From Nocardioides szechwanensis (GTDB lineage Bacteria; Actinomycetota; Actinomycetes; Propionibacteriales; Nocardioidaceae): DNA of 64,000 nucleotides. The stretch covers positions 317,038 through 381,037 of the forward strand of contig NZ_FNIC01000001.1 in NCBI RefSeq assembly GCF_900103935.1, read 5' to 3'. How positions within the stretch are numbered: the stretch's first letter is position 1; the number at the start of each line of letters is the position of its first letter. Of the stretch, positions 15,729-24,598 are shown one piece after another. The notes under the pieces are model-generated. The model did not search any database. It saw nothing but the letters and a program-made list of their open reading frames with translations, and was not told where the DNA came from. The translations under genes were made by a program, and so were the position numbers.

Positions 15729-16634
15729 TCACACCGCGAGATGCTGCACCTCGCCCTCGACCTTGCGGCGGGGCCCGATCTCGACGACCAGCATCGCGGC
15801 CAGCACCATCAGCCCGCCCGTGACCATGCGCAGCGCCAGCGACTCACCGCCCAGCAGCACCGCGAAGAACACGGCGAAGACCGGCTCCATGCTCATGATG
15901 ATCGCGCAGCGGGTCGGCGCGAGATGGGCCTGCGCCCAGGTCTGCCCGACCAGCGCCAGCGCCCCGGCGAAGACCGCCATGTAGACGACCGAGAGCCAGT
16001 CGCCGGTGGTCGCGGGCAGCACGATCCCGTCGGGGGCGGTGGCGAGCAGGCAGATCACCGCGATCACGATCAGCTGCACGATCGACATGCCGAGCGCTTC
16101 GTCGGGCTTCGACCACGCACCCAGGCCCACGATGTGCAGCGCGTAGAGCAGCGCGGCCACGAGCGTGATGCCCTCACCGAAGCCGATCGCGAACCCGTCG
16201 AGTGTCAGCACGCCCAGGCCGGCCGTGGCCAGCAGGACGGCGGCCCAGGTCGCGGCGGTGATCCGGGTGCGGAGCAGCACGGCCGCGAAGAGCGGTGTGG
16301 CGACGACGTACATGCCGGTGATGAAGCCCGACACGCTGGCCGCGGTGTGCGCCAGGCCCGCGGTCTGCAGGATCTGCGCCACGCCGTACAGCCCACCGAG
16401 CACCACCGCGTGCCGCCGCGACTCGCGGCTCAGGCGGGCCACCGCCCGCGGGGCGACCGCGATGATGGCGACGCTCGCGATCGCGAAGCGGACGGCGAGG
16501 AAGTCGAGAGTCGGCACCCGGTCGAGCAGGTCCTTGATCAGGAAGAACGTCGAGCCCCAGCACGCGGTCATCGCCAGCAGGGCGGCCGTGGCGAGGAGCG
16601 TCGTACGGCGGGAACCGGCTACCTGAGCAGTCAC
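15729..16634 (-). CDS. EamA/DMT family transporter
   Basis: A 301-residue protein with about ten membrane helices arranged as two EamA repeats. The first helix reads MTACWGSTFFLIKDLLD, and the second repeat contains SMEPVFAVFFAVLLGGES, the typical EPxxAxxxxxLxGE signature. Members export amino acids or other metabolites. The GTG start at 16634 overlaps the stop of the endonuclease IV gene by 4 nt (GTGA), so it is coupled to that gene and is the second gene of the operon. The substrate is unknown; adjacency to aroF is suggestive but transcriptionally separated by the aroF leader promoter region. Confidence 0.85.
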   Translation of the reverse strand: MTAQVAGSRRTTLLATAALLAMTACWGSTFFLIKDLLDRVPTLDFLAVRFAIASVAIIAVAPRAVARLSRESRRHAVVLGGLYGVAQILQTAGLAHTAASVSGFITGMYVVATPLFAAVLLRTRITAATWAAVLLATAGLGVLTLDGFAIGFGEGITLVAALLYALHIVGLGAWSKPDEALGMSIVQLIVIAVICLLATAPDGIVLPATTGDWLSVVYMAVFAGALALVGQTWAQAHLAPTRCAIIMSMEPVFAVFFAVLLGGESLALRMVTGGLMVLAAMLVVEIGPRRKVEGEVQHLAV

Positions 16635-17518
16635 CCGCGCACCAGGGCGCGGGAGCGGAGCTCCTTGAGCAGCGGGATGTCGCGGTTGTCGGCCGTGCGG
16701 GAGTCGGGCGTCTCGAGGACGAACGGCACGCCGGCGGTGGCCGGGTGGGCGAAGAGCTCCTCGAACGCCCCGGTGCCGATGTGGCCCTCGCCGATGCGCT
16801 GGTGCCGGTCCTTGAACGCGCCGCGCACGTCCATCGAGTCGTTGGCGTGGACCAGCCGGAGCCGGCCCTCCCCGCCGATCTCGACGATCCGGTCGACGGT
16901 GGCGGTGGTGCCGCCCGGCTCGTCGAGGGGCGCGCCCGCCGCGAACACGTGGCAGGTGTCGAGGCAGATTCCAGCCTTCGGGTGGTGGTCGAGTGCTGCG
17001 AGGTAGGCGGTGAGGTCCTCGACGCCCGCGCACAGCGAGCGCCCCTGCCCGGCCGTCGGCTCGAGCAGCAGCCACGGCGCGGCCTCGTCGGCCACCGCGT
17101 CGAGGATCGGCAGCAGCGCCTCGCGGACCTGGCGCAGCGCGGCCGCGTGCCGGGTGCCGTCCGGGTCGCCGGTGGGATCGACGTACGAACCGGTGTGGAC
17201 GACCACGCCCTCCGCCCCGATCTCGGCGGCCCGCTTGAGGTTGTGCGCGACCAGGGCGACCGAGCGGGCGTAGGTCGCCGGGGTGGGGGAGCCGAGGTTG
17301 ACGAGGTACGGCGTGTGGATGAAGGTGCGCATCCCGCGGCGGGCGGTCTCGGCGCGGAAGCGGGCGTCCTCGGCCGGGTCGCCGGGCGAGAGCGCCCAGC
17401 CGCGCGGGTTGCCCACGAAGACCTGGATCGTCTCGCAGCCCAGCTCGTCCGCGGACGCGAGCGCCCCGCTGGACAGGCCCTTGCCGACCAGCACGTGGGT
17501 GCCGATCGGGTTGCGCAT
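16631..17518 (-). CDS. nfo: Deoxyribonuclease IV (AP endonuclease, Nfo)
   Basis: A 295-residue endonuclease IV, a zinc-dependent AP endonuclease that cuts DNA 5' to abasic sites in base excision repair. The TIM-barrel motifs are in order: IGTHVLVGKGL, VVHTGSYV (His ligand), LLLEPTAGQG (Glu ligand), GICLDTCHVFAAG (Asp and His ligands), RLVHANDS and RHQRIGEGHIG. Length matches the family. ATG at 17518 is used. It forms a two-gene operon with the downstream EamA permease and diverges from the SGNH hydrolase gene with a 59-nt spacer. Confidence 0.95.
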   Translation of the reverse strand: MRNPIGTHVLVGKGLSSGALASADELGCETIQVFVGNPRGWALSPGDPAEDARFRAETARRGMRTFIHTPYLVNLGSPTPATYARSVALVAHNLKRAAEIGAEGVVVHTGSYVDPTGDPDGTRHAAALRQVREALLPILDAVADEAAPWLLLEPTAGQGRSLCAGVEDLTAYLAALDHHPKAGICLDTCHVFAAGAPLDEPGGTTATVDRIVEIGGEGRLRLVHANDSMDVRGAFKDRHQRIGEGHIGTGAFEELFAHPATAGVPFVLETPDSRTADNRDIPLLKELRSRALVRG

Positions 17519-17577
17519 GCGGCAACGCTATCCGGCCTCGATTTGGCCCCGGGACCCCGCCCGCAGGAACCTGACAC

Positions 17578-18723
17578 GTGCCCTTCCCCTTTGCCGAGAT
17601 CCTGCGTGGAGCCGTCGAGCTCGAGCAGACCGCGCGCGGCTTCCTCCCGCACCGGCTGCCCGCCCGCGCCCGCGCGCTGCTGGCCGACCCGCAGCTGTCC
17701 GTGACCGAGAGCCAGCCGTCGGGGGTACGGCTCGCCTTCCGCACCGGCGCCACCGAGATCGAGCTGGACGTCGCACCGACGAAGCGGGCCTACGTCGGCG
17801 CCCCGCCCCGCCCCGACGGGGTCTACGACCTGGTCGTGGACGGCGACGTCGTGGCACAGGCCACCGCCCCCGGCGGCGACGTGAGAACCGTCGACATGGC
17901 CACCGGCTCGGTCGAGCACGTCTCTGGCGGTGTGGTGACCGTGCGCTTCGACGGGCTCGCTGACCGGCTCAAGGACGTCGAGATCTGGCTGCCCTGGAAC
18001 GAGACGACCGAGCTCGTCGACCTCCGCGCCGACGCGCCCGTCGAGCCCCTGGCCGCCTCGGGTCGACCGGTGTGGGTGCACCATGGCAGCTCGATCAGCC
18101 ACGGCTCCGACGCCGCCAGCCCCACCGCGACCTGGCCCGCCCTCGCCGCCCGGCTCGGCGGCCGCGAGCTGGTCAACCTCGGCTTCGCCGGCAGCGCCCT
18201 GCTCGACCAGCTCACTGCGCGCACCATCCGCGACACCTCCGCCGACCTGATCAGCGTCAAGATCGGCATCAACATCGTCAACACCGACGCCATGCGGCTG
18301 CGCGCCTTCACGTCGGCGGTGCACGGCTTCCTCGACACCATCCGCGACGGCCACCCCACCACGCCGCTCCTCGTCGTCAGCCCGGTCCTGTGCCCTCTCC
18401 ACGAGGAGACGCCCGGCCCGCTCGAGATGGACCTCAGTGCTCTCGCCTCCGGCCGGCCCCGCTTCCGCGCCACCGGCGACCCCGCCGAGGTGGGCGCGGG
18501 CAAGCTCACGCTGTCGGTCATCCGGGAGGCCCTGACTCGGATCGTCGCCCAGCGCGCCGACCCGAACCTCTCGCTCCTCGACGGCCGCGAGCTCTACGGC
18601 GAGGACGACTTCGTGGTGCTGCCGCTCCCCGACGGCCTCCACCCCGATGCCGCCACCCACCAGCTGATGGGTGAGCGGTTCGCTTCCGTTGCGTTCGGTC
18701 CGGGCGGTCCGCTCGCCGGGTGA
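17578..18723 (+). CDS. SGNH/GDSL-type hydrolase
   Basis: A 381-residue protein with an N-terminal beta domain (about 1-150) and a C-terminal SGNH hydrolase domain. Catalytic blocks are visible: block I with the nucleophile Ser in HHGSSISHG, block II Gly in NLGFAGSAL, block III Asn in KIGINIVN, and block V Asp-His in PDGLHPDAATH. Such enzymes are esterases or lipases with varied substrates. No signal peptide is seen. GTG at 17578 is the start. The layout resembles the carbohydrate esterase-like SGNH_hydro_2 group, but the substrate cannot be named. Confidence 0.85.
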   Translation: MPFPFAEILRGAVELEQTARGFLPHRLPARARALLADPQLSVTESQPSGVRLAFRTGATEIELDVAPTKRAYVGAPPRPDGVYDLVVDGDVVAQATAPGGDVRTVDMATGSVEHVSGGVVTVRFDGLADRLKDVEIWLPWNETTELVDLRADAPVEPLAASGRPVWVHHGSSISHGSDAASPTATWPALAARLGGRELVNLGFAGSALLDQLTARTIRDTSADLISVKIGINIVNTDAMRLRAFTSAVHGFLDTIRDGHPTTPLLVVSPVLCPLHEETPGPLEMDLSALASGRPRFRATGDPAEVGAGKLTLSVIREALTRIVAQRADPNLSLLDGRELYGEDDFVVLPLPDGLHPDAATHQLMGERFASVAFGPGGPLAG

Positions 18724-18765
18724 GCCCGGGTGACGGCGTGTGGTGTCGAGGGGTCCCGTCCCCGC

Positions 18766-19416
18766 TCAACGCGTCGCGTCGCGCCAGCTGTCCGCGGTCT
18801 CTTCGTCGTAGTACCGGGTGAACCCGCAGGTCCATGCGATCGCGTCGTCGAAGGTCGTGCCACCCCAGCGGTGCTCGCCGCTGACGAGCAGCCGGTCTCC
18901 CAGCACATAGCCAGGGGCGGACTCGGAGCTTTCGTCGCGAGTGCTGTCGCCGGGTGGGGTCATGTCGATGGTGACGGTCGTGCCGGACCCTCCGGCGAAC
19001 CATTCGTGTACGTCAAAGGTCACGCCGACGTAGCCGCCTCCACTCCCCGGACGGTCACTGCGTGCGGGACCGACGGAGACTGCGGTGCCGTCGAACGCGA
19101 TCGCACGATCGGCCAGAGTCTTCGGTGAGTACTCGAAGGCACAGGAGGTGAGACCGGAGTCTCCCACTGGCCCGGTCGGTCCCGACGAGGGAGGGCGGGT
19201 CTGCGGGACCCGGTCGGGTAGGTCTTCGGAGCCGCCGAGCACGGCGACCCCGGCCACCGACGCCGCCACCAGCAGCCCGGCGCCCCAGGCGACTCGGACC
19301 TGGCGTTGGCGGCGTACCCGTCGTTGAGCATGCTCGGCCAGGGCCACTGCGACCGGAGCCGCCGCGGCGTCCTCGTCGAAGAGTCGCCTCAGTTCCAGCT
19401 CCAGCTGTTCGGTCAT
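18766..19416 (-). CDS. Hypothetical membrane protein, possible anti-sigma partner
   Basis: A 216-residue protein with a short acidic cytoplasmic N-terminus (MTEQLELELRRLFDEDAAAA), a basic stretch (AQRRVRRQRQVR), one membrane helix (about 44-61, GAGLLVAASVAGVAVLGG) and an outer beta-rich domain containing CAFEYSPKTLADRAIAFDGT. Its ATG overlaps the TGA of the sigma factor gene by 4 nt. That coupling and topology are typical of proteins encoded after SigE-family sigma factors in actinobacteria, where they are often assumed to be anti-sigma factors. There is no ZAS zinc motif, so that role is inferred only. Confidence 0.65.
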   Translation of the reverse strand: MTEQLELELRRLFDEDAAAAPVAVALAEHAQRRVRRQRQVRVAWGAGLLVAASVAGVAVLGGSEDLPDRVPQTRPPSSGPTGPVGDSGLTSCAFEYSPKTLADRAIAFDGTAVSVGPARSDRPGSGGGYVGVTFDVHEWFAGGSGTTVTIDMTPPGDSTRDESSESAPGYVLGDRLLVSGEHRWGGTTFDDAIAWTCGFTRYYDEETADSWRDATR

Positions 19417-19910
19417 GATGTCTCCTTCAAGGTTTCCAGTACGCCGCCGCTTCTGAGGGCGGCCAAGGCTCGGGAGATGGTGGCGCGCACCCCGCTCGCG
19501 CTGACCTCCATGAGGTCGGCGACGGCGTTGTCGTCCAGGTCCGCGTAGTAGCGCAGGACCAGGGCCGTGCGTGCGCGGGGCGTGAGGGTCGCCAGGGCCA
19601 CGCGCAGCTCGTCCCTGGACACCACGTCATCGGCGGGGTCGGCGTCAGGCGTGCGTGGCTCCCACGTGGCAAGGTCGGTGGGACGCTCGGTCGAGGAGCG
19701 ACGGCGGTGCCAGTCGAGGTGAGCGTTCACCAGCATGCGCCGGACGTAGGCGTCCGGGTTGTGGGCCGCCTGCACCTTGCGCCAGTGGCGGTAGGCGTCG
19801 GCCAGGACCGTCTGGGTCAGGTCCTCGGCCCGGTGCGGGTCACGGGTCAGCACAAAGGCAAGGCGGAGCAGGGGCTGGCCCTGCTCGCTGGCGTACTCCT
19901 CGAACCTCAT
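19413..19910 (-). CDS. SigE-family (ECF) RNA polymerase sigma factor
   Basis: A 165-residue ECF sigma factor. Region 2 is seen in LLRLAFVLTRDPHRAEDLTQ and VLADAYRHWRKVQ; region 4 in LTPRARTALVLRYYADLDDNAVADLMEVSASGVRATISRALAAL (given by its ends, about 108-151). No region 3 is present, as expected for ECFs. Its stop overlaps the start of a membrane protein gene, its presumed partner. The gene lies 83 nt downstream of the PASTA kinase gene on the same strand, so kinase, sigma factor and membrane protein may be co-transcribed. Confidence 0.9.
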   Translation of the reverse strand: MRFEEYASEQGQPLLRLAFVLTRDPHRAEDLTQTVLADAYRHWRKVQAAHNPDAYVRRMLVNAHLDWHRRRSSTERPTDLATWEPRTPDADPADDVVSRDELRVALATLTPRARTALVLRYYADLDDNAVADLMEVSASGVRATISRALAALRSGGVLETLKETS

Positions 19911-19993
19911 GGGTGACCTTTCGACGGCGCCTCACCTACTCAGACGTATCGAGGACCCGGATCCGCTGCATCCAGAACGAACTCGCGAACGCG

Positions 19994-22033
19994 TCAGACG
20001 AGGAACAACGTGATCGTGCTGCCCAGGGGGATCATCTCGCCGGCGGCGGGGTCCGTGGACAGGACGTAGCCGAGGCCGATGTAGCTGCCGCTCTCCTCGG
20101 TCTTGACCTCGAAGCCCAGGGCCTCGAGCTCGGCGGTCGCGGCGCCGACGCCGGAGGCGGTCACGCTCGGGACCTCGACCAGCTCGGGTCCGAGGGACAC
20201 CACGAAGCTGACGGTCTCGCCGCGGAAGAGCGTGCCGCGGCGCGGCTCCTGGCTGATCACGTCGCCCTCGGGGACGGTGTCGTCGTACTCCTCGGAGGTG
20301 ACGGTGGCGACCAGGCCGCGCTCCTCGAGCGCTTCGCGGGCGTCGTCGTAGTCGTCGCCGACCCAGTCGCCGACCTTGATCGGCTGGCGGCCCAGGCTGA
20401 CGACGAGGTCGACGGAGGCGCCGGGGCGCAGCGTCGTGCCCGACTCGGGGATGCTGCGGATCACGGTGCCGGCGGGGACGGTCTCGGAGTACTTCTCGAT
20501 CGTCTCGTCGAAGCTGAGCTTGACCTCGAGCAGCGCGTCCTGGGCCTGGTCCTCGGTGAGGCCCTTGACCTTGGGTACGTCGTAGCGCTCCTTGCCGAGC
20601 GACAAGGTGAGGGTGACGGTGCCTTCCTGGAGGATCCGGGAGCCGGCCTCGGGGTCGGTCTCGATGACCCGACCGGCGGGCACTGTCTCGGAGTACGCCG
20701 CGTCGGCGTAGTCGATGCTCAGGCCGGCGTCGTCGAGCTTGGACTCGGCCGCGCTCTGGGTCATGCCGACGACGCCGGGAGTGGAGGTGTAGCGGGCCCA
20801 GCCGAACCAGTAGGCGGCGCCCCCACCAGCGGTGGCGAGCAGCAGTGCGAGCACGAGCAGGATCGGCCCGCGCCGCGAACGACGTGGCCGGCGCTGCCGG
20901 GGTGCCTTCGGCGGCTTGGGGGCGCGGGGCTCACGCGGGCGAGCGGCGGGACGAGGAGCGCCAGGCGGAGGCTGCATCGGCGGCGGCAGCGCGGCCGGGT
21001 AGGTGGCGGTGTCCTCACGGACCGGGGACGGCGCCATGAGGGCGGCCATCTCGTCGGCGTCCCACATATCCGAGGCGGTGTCGCTGCGCTCACCGAGATC
21101 TCTGGAGAGCAGCATCGGGGCGAGGTCTGCGGTCAGGTCCGGGTCTTCTCGTACGCCGTTCGCGAGCGCGTGGCTGACGCGGTGCACCTGGTGCAGCAGC
21201 ACCGCTGCGTCCGCGGGGCGCAGGCCCGGCTCACGGGCGGTGGCGCGGGCCACCAGCGCGTCGACGTACGGGGGGATGTGGGGGACCAGCTCGGACGGCG
21301 GCGGCACGTCGTGGTGCACGTGCTTGTAGGCGACCTGGATCGGGGACTCGCCCTCGTGCGGCTTCTTGCCCGTGAGCAGCTCGTAGAGCAGCACACCGGC
21401 GGCGTAGACGTCGGCGCGGGCATCGGCCTTGCCGTCGACGACCAGCTCGGGGGCGAGGTAGGAGACGGTGCCGATCAGCACGCCCTTGGTGGCGGTGTGC
21501 TGGGTGTCGGCGCTGACCGCCTTGGCGAGGCCGAAGTCGGCGACCTTGATCCGTCCGTCGTCGGCGATCAGGACGTTCTCGGGCTTGACGTCGCGGTGGA
21601 TCAGTCCGGCGCGGTGGGCGGAGGCGAGGGCGGAGAGCACCGGCTCCAGCAGCGCGAGCGCCCGCAGCGGCGACATCGGGCTCTCCTTGGTGATGGTGTC
21701 GCGCAGCGTGTGGCCGGAGACCAGCTCCATGGCCAGGAAGACGGTGCCGTGCTCGTCGCCCTGGTCGTAGACCGCGACCACGTTGGGGTGCGACAGCCGG
21801 GCGGCCGCACGTGCCTCGCGCACGAAGCGGGCCGCGAACTCGTCGTCGTCGCCGAGACCGGCGTGCATGATCTTGACCGCGACCGTGCGCTCGAGCCGGG
21901 TGTCGGTGGCCTCGTAGACACTGGCCATGCCGCCGCGCGCGATCCGCGGCCCCATCAGGTAGCGGCCGTCGAGCAGCCGACCGATCATGGGGTCGGGCAC
22001 GGCAGCGCCCGGCACACGCCGATCTGAGCTCAC
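19994..22033 (-). CDS. pknL: Ser/Thr protein kinase with PASTA repeats
   Basis: A 679-residue membrane kinase. The cytoplasmic kinase domain (about 19-285) has ARGGMASVYEA (Gly loop), Lys54 in VAVK, Asp148 in HRDVKPEN, Asp166 in DFG and APE in YLAPE, so it should be active. A Pro/Arg-rich linker, one membrane helix (about 385-408) and four extracellular PASTA repeats follow; these bind muropeptides in related kinases. GTG at 22033 is chosen because AGGAGGG (22045-22039) precedes it by 5 nt. The neighbours (Rv2175c-like gene, idsA, metF, aroG) place it at the pknL locus, though M. tuberculosis PknL lacks PASTA domains. Confidence 0.93.
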   Translation of the reverse strand: MSSDRRVPGAAVPDPMIGRLLDGRYLMGPRIARGGMASVYEATDTRLERTVAVKIMHAGLGDDDEFAARFVREARAAARLSHPNVVAVYDQGDEHGTVFLAMELVSGHTLRDTITKESPMSPLRALALLEPVLSALASAHRAGLIHRDVKPENVLIADDGRIKVADFGLAKAVSADTQHTATKGVLIGTVSYLAPELVVDGKADARADVYAAGVLLYELLTGKKPHEGESPIQVAYKHVHHDVPPPSELVPHIPPYVDALVARATAREPGLRPADAAVLLHQVHRVSHALANGVREDPDLTADLAPMLLSRDLGERSDTASDMWDADEMAALMAPSPVREDTATYPAALPPPMQPPPGAPRPAARPREPRAPKPPKAPRQRRPRRSRRGPILLVLALLLATAGGGAAYWFGWARYTSTPGVVGMTQSAAESKLDDAGLSIDYADAAYSETVPAGRVIETDPEAGSRILQEGTVTLTLSLGKERYDVPKVKGLTEDQAQDALLEVKLSFDETIEKYSETVPAGTVIRSIPESGTTLRPGASVDLVVSLGRQPIKVGDWVGDDYDDAREALEERGLVATVTSEEYDDTVPEGDVISQEPRRGTLFRGETVSFVVSLGPELVEVPSVTASGVGAATAELEALGFEVKTEESGSYIGLGYVLSTDPAAGEMIPLGSTITLFLV

Positions 22034-22159
22034 AGCGACCCTCCTGCGCACCGGACGGGGAAGGATCCGGAGACCCAATCGTACGGTCGGAGGCCCCGCC
22101 GGGGGTGTTCAGGCCGCTCCGGCGTGGCGTGGCGACACCCCGGGTGGAACCATGACCCC

Positions 22160-22534
22160 ATGAGTGAGACGCGACTTGCCGACCATGACCTGGCCGTGCT
22201 GGTGACCGACTGGATCGACTGGGCCGAGACCGCCAAGCGGCTCGAGGTCACGGTGGCCAAGGTCAAGACCATGATCCGCCACCACGAGCTGGCCGCCGCC
22301 GTCCCCACGCCCGGCGAGGGGCAGAAGGTGCCCGCCGACCTGGTCCAGGACGGCTTCCCGGTCAAGGGACTGCCCGGACTGCTCACGCTGATGCACGACA
22401 ACAAGTACGACGACCGCGAGATCATCGCCTGGCTCTACCTCGAGCAGGACGACCTGCCCGGCCGCCCGATCGACGCGCTGCGCGAGAACCGCGGCACCGA
22501 GGTCAAGCGCCGGGCCCAGGCCATGGCCTTCTGA
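22160..22534 (+). CDS. Rv2175c-like DNA-binding protein
   Basis: A 124-residue cytoplasmic protein divergent from the PASTA kinase. The N-terminal segment LVTDWIDWAETAKRLEVTVAK is a winged helix-turn-helix of the Rv2175c type, followed by FPVKGLPGLLTLMHDNKYDD and WLYLEQDDLPGRPIDALREN, which are family-conserved. In M. tuberculosis, Rv2175c binds DNA and is phosphorylated by PknL near its N-terminus, which stops DNA binding. The N-terminal Thr in MSETRL is a possible phosphosite, by inference. ATG at 22160 is chosen; upstream GTG at 22124 adds 12 unconserved residues. Confidence 0.88.
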   Translation: MSETRLADHDLAVLVTDWIDWAETAKRLEVTVAKVKTMIRHHELAAAVPTPGEGQKVPADLVQDGFPVKGLPGLLTLMHDNKYDDREIIAWLYLEQDDLPGRPIDALRENRGTEVKRRAQAMAF

Positions 22535-22550
22535 AGCCCCACCTCGTGAC

Positions 22551-22994
22551 GTGACCTGGAACCGCACCACGATCACCACCTTGGTGATCGTCGCCGTCTC
22601 GGTGGTGTTCGCCGCGGTGCTGTTCCGGGTGACCGACGACGGCTCGGTGGGTTCCCCCTCGTCGGGCGGCCCACCTGCCTCGTCGCCCCAGGCCGGCGAC
22701 GTCGACCCCGAGAGCCGGCTGCCCTGGGTCGAGCTCACCGAGCTGCCGGTCGAGGCCCAGGGCACGGTCGCGCTGATCGACCAGGGCGGACCGTTCCCGT
22801 GCGCGAAGGACGGGTCGACGTTCGGCAACTTCGAAGGCCTGATGCCCGAGCACGAACGCGGCTACTACGCGGAGTACACCGTGATCTTCGACTGCTCGGG
22901 CAACCGCGGCGCACGCCGGATCGTGGCGGGCGACCGGGGCGAGCTGTTCTACACCGACGACCACTACGAGTCGTTCGAGCGGATCCTGCGATGA
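22551..22994 (+). CDS. Membrane-anchored or secreted guanyl-specific RNase (RNase Sa/barnase-like)
   Basis: A 147-residue protein: an N-terminal hydrophobic helix (about 8-25), a Ser/Pro/Gly-rich linker and an RNase N1/T1 domain (about 58-147). It aligns by eye with Streptomyces RNase Sa: catalytic Glu108 (YYAEYTV), Arg119 (RGARRIV) and His138 (TDDHYESF) match Glu54, Arg65 and His85, and Glu95 in FGNFEG matches the guanine-binding Glu41. Such enzymes cut RNA after guanosine and are toxic inside the cell. Its TGA overlaps the ATG of a barstar-family gene, the matching inhibitor. Confidence 0.9.
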   Translation: MTWNRTTITTLVIVAVSVVFAAVLFRVTDDGSVGSPSSGGPPASSPQAGDVDPESRLPWVELTELPVEAQGTVALIDQGGPFPCAKDGSTFGNFEGLMPEHERGYYAEYTVIFDCSGNRGARRIVAGDRGELFYTDDHYESFERILR

Positions 22995-23428
22995 GCGGCC
23001 TCTCCGGCGTCTTCGCCGGCCGCCGGCCGCCGGGCATCTACCGCTGGCACGCGGCGTACGACGTCAGCGACGTGCGGCACACCGTCGAGCACGCCGGCTG
23101 GCGGTTCGGCTACGTCGACGGCTGGCTGGCCGAGACGAAGGCGGAGTTCCTCGACGCGGTGGGGGTGGCGCTGGACTTCCCGGACTACTACGGCCGCAAC
23201 TTCGACGCCCTCAACGACTGCCTGCGCGACCTCGCCGACCGGGGCGACGACACGGTGCTGCTCTGGGACGGCTGGGGACCCTTCGCCCGCGCCGACGAGC
23301 AGGCGTTCGCGGTTGCCCTGCGCATCCTCACCGAGCGGGCCGAGGCGGCCGACCACGAGCGCGGCGGCAGGTTCCTCGTGCTCCTGCGCGGCGCAGGCCC
23401 GGACCTCGACGTCCCCAGCCTCGACTGA
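22991..23428 (+). CDS. Barstar-family RNase inhibitor
   Basis: A 145-residue protein whose C-terminal half is a barstar domain: LDAVGVALDFPDYYGRNFDALNDCLRD (given by ends, about 49-80) is the conserved core, where the Asp and Trp/Gly residues of barstar plug the RNase active site, followed by LLWDGWGPFARAD. ATG at 22991 overlaps the RNase stop (ATGA), which ensures coordinated synthesis. It should protect the producing cell from the RNase encoded just upstream. The first 40 residues (FAGRRPPGIYRWHAAYD) are an extension seen in other actinobacterial barstars. Confidence 0.9.
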   Translation: MSGLSGVFAGRRPPGIYRWHAAYDVSDVRHTVEHAGWRFGYVDGWLAETKAEFLDAVGVALDFPDYYGRNFDALNDCLRDLADRGDDTVLLWDGWGPFARADEQAFAVALRILTERAEAADHERGGRFLVLLRGAGPDLDVPSLD

Positions 23429-23439
23429 GCGACTGAGGC

Positions 23440-24549
23440 TCAGACGACGCGCTGCGTCGCCGCCGAGGCGAGCTGGCGCAGCACCTGGCCGGCCCGCTCG
23501 TCGACACCGGCCTGGTCGAGGCCGACGACCGCGAGCCGGGCCAGCTCGCCGATGACCTCCTCGACCTGGGCGTGGGCGCCGCTGCCGTCGATCACCTGGC
23601 GCAGCCGGTCGACCTGCTGCTCGTCGAGCGGGCGACCGAGGGAGCGGTCGAGCAGCTCTGCGTCCTCGCGCTCGGCGCCGTCGAGGGCCAGCGCCACGAG
23701 CACCGTGCGCTTGCCCTCCACCAGGTCGTCGCCGGCGGGCTTGCCGGTGGCGGCGGGGTCGCCGTACACACCGAGCAGGTCGTCACGCAGCTGGAAGGCC
23801 TCGCCGAGCGGCAGCCCGAACGCCGACAGCCGCTGGAGCATCTCCGCGTCGGCGCCGCCGAGCGCGGCGCCGATGTGGAGCGGACGCTCGATGGAGTACT
23901 TCGCGGATTTGTAGCGCAGCACGGTCATCGCGGTCTCGACGTCGGCACGGCCGCGTGCCTGCACCGACACGTCGAGGAACTGGCCGGCGATCACCTCGGT
24001 CCGGCAGGCGTCGAAGAGCTCGAGCGCCGGAGCGACCCGCTCGGCCGGAAGCCCGCAGCGGCGCAGCAGCTCCTCCGACCAGCTGAGCAGCAGGTCGCCG
24101 AGCAGGATCGCCGCCGCGGCGCCGTACTGCGCCGGGTCGCCGCGCCACCCGTCGGCGCGGTGCTCGGCCTCGAAGGCGCGGTGCGTCGCGGGCCGGCCGC
24201 GGCGGGTGTCGGAGGCGTCCATGTAGTCGTCGTGCACGAGCGCGCTGGCGTGCAGCATCTCGAGCGAGGCGCAGGCGCGGGCGAGCGCCGCCTCGTCCTC
24301 GACGTCGGGCCGGACCGCCCGGTAGCCCCAGTAGCAGAACGCGGCGCGGAAGCGCTTGCCCCCGGACACGGCCCGGCGGGCCTCGGCGACCAGCCGGGCG
24401 GCATCGGGGCCGAGCGGCGTCAGCGTGGCGGACTGCTCGTCGAGGAAGGTGTCGAGTGCTTCCTGGACCGTCGCCCGGAAGGCCTCGCTGTCCCACTGGT
24501 CCGGCTCAGTCGTCCCGTCGCTCGCCACGCGCCCGAGACTAGTGGCCAT
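23440..24549 (-). CDS. idsA: Polyprenyl (geranylgeranyl) diphosphate synthase
   Basis: A 369-residue trans-isoprenyl diphosphate synthase that joins isopentenyl diphosphate to allylic diphosphates. The first Asp-rich motif is DDYMD at residues 107-111 and the second is RDDLLGVYGD with Asp256-Asp257. The basic GGKRFRAAFCYW segment binds pyrophosphate. Product length cannot be read reliably; by position it matches idsA2 (Rv2173) of M. tuberculosis. It converges on the barstar gene with an 11-nt gap and diverges from metF. Confidence 0.92.
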   Translation of the reverse strand: MATSLGRVASDGTTEPDQWDSEAFRATVQEALDTFLDEQSATLTPLGPDAARLVAEARRAVSGGKRFRAAFCYWGYRAVRPDVEDEAALARACASLEMLHASALVHDDYMDASDTRRGRPATHRAFEAEHRADGWRGDPAQYGAAAAILLGDLLLSWSEELLRRCGLPAERVAPALELFDACRTEVIAGQFLDVSVQARGRADVETAMTVLRYKSAKYSIERPLHIGAALGGADAEMLQRLSAFGLPLGEAFQLRDDLLGVYGDPAATGKPAGDDLVEGKRTVLVALALDGAEREDAELLDRSLGRPLDEQQVDRLRQVIDGSGAHAQVEEVIGELARLAVVGLDQAGVDERAGQVLRQLASAATQRVV

Positions 24550-24598
24550 AGTGCGGTCAGGATTCGTTGGGCATCGCCCGGCTACCTACACTTCCGGC

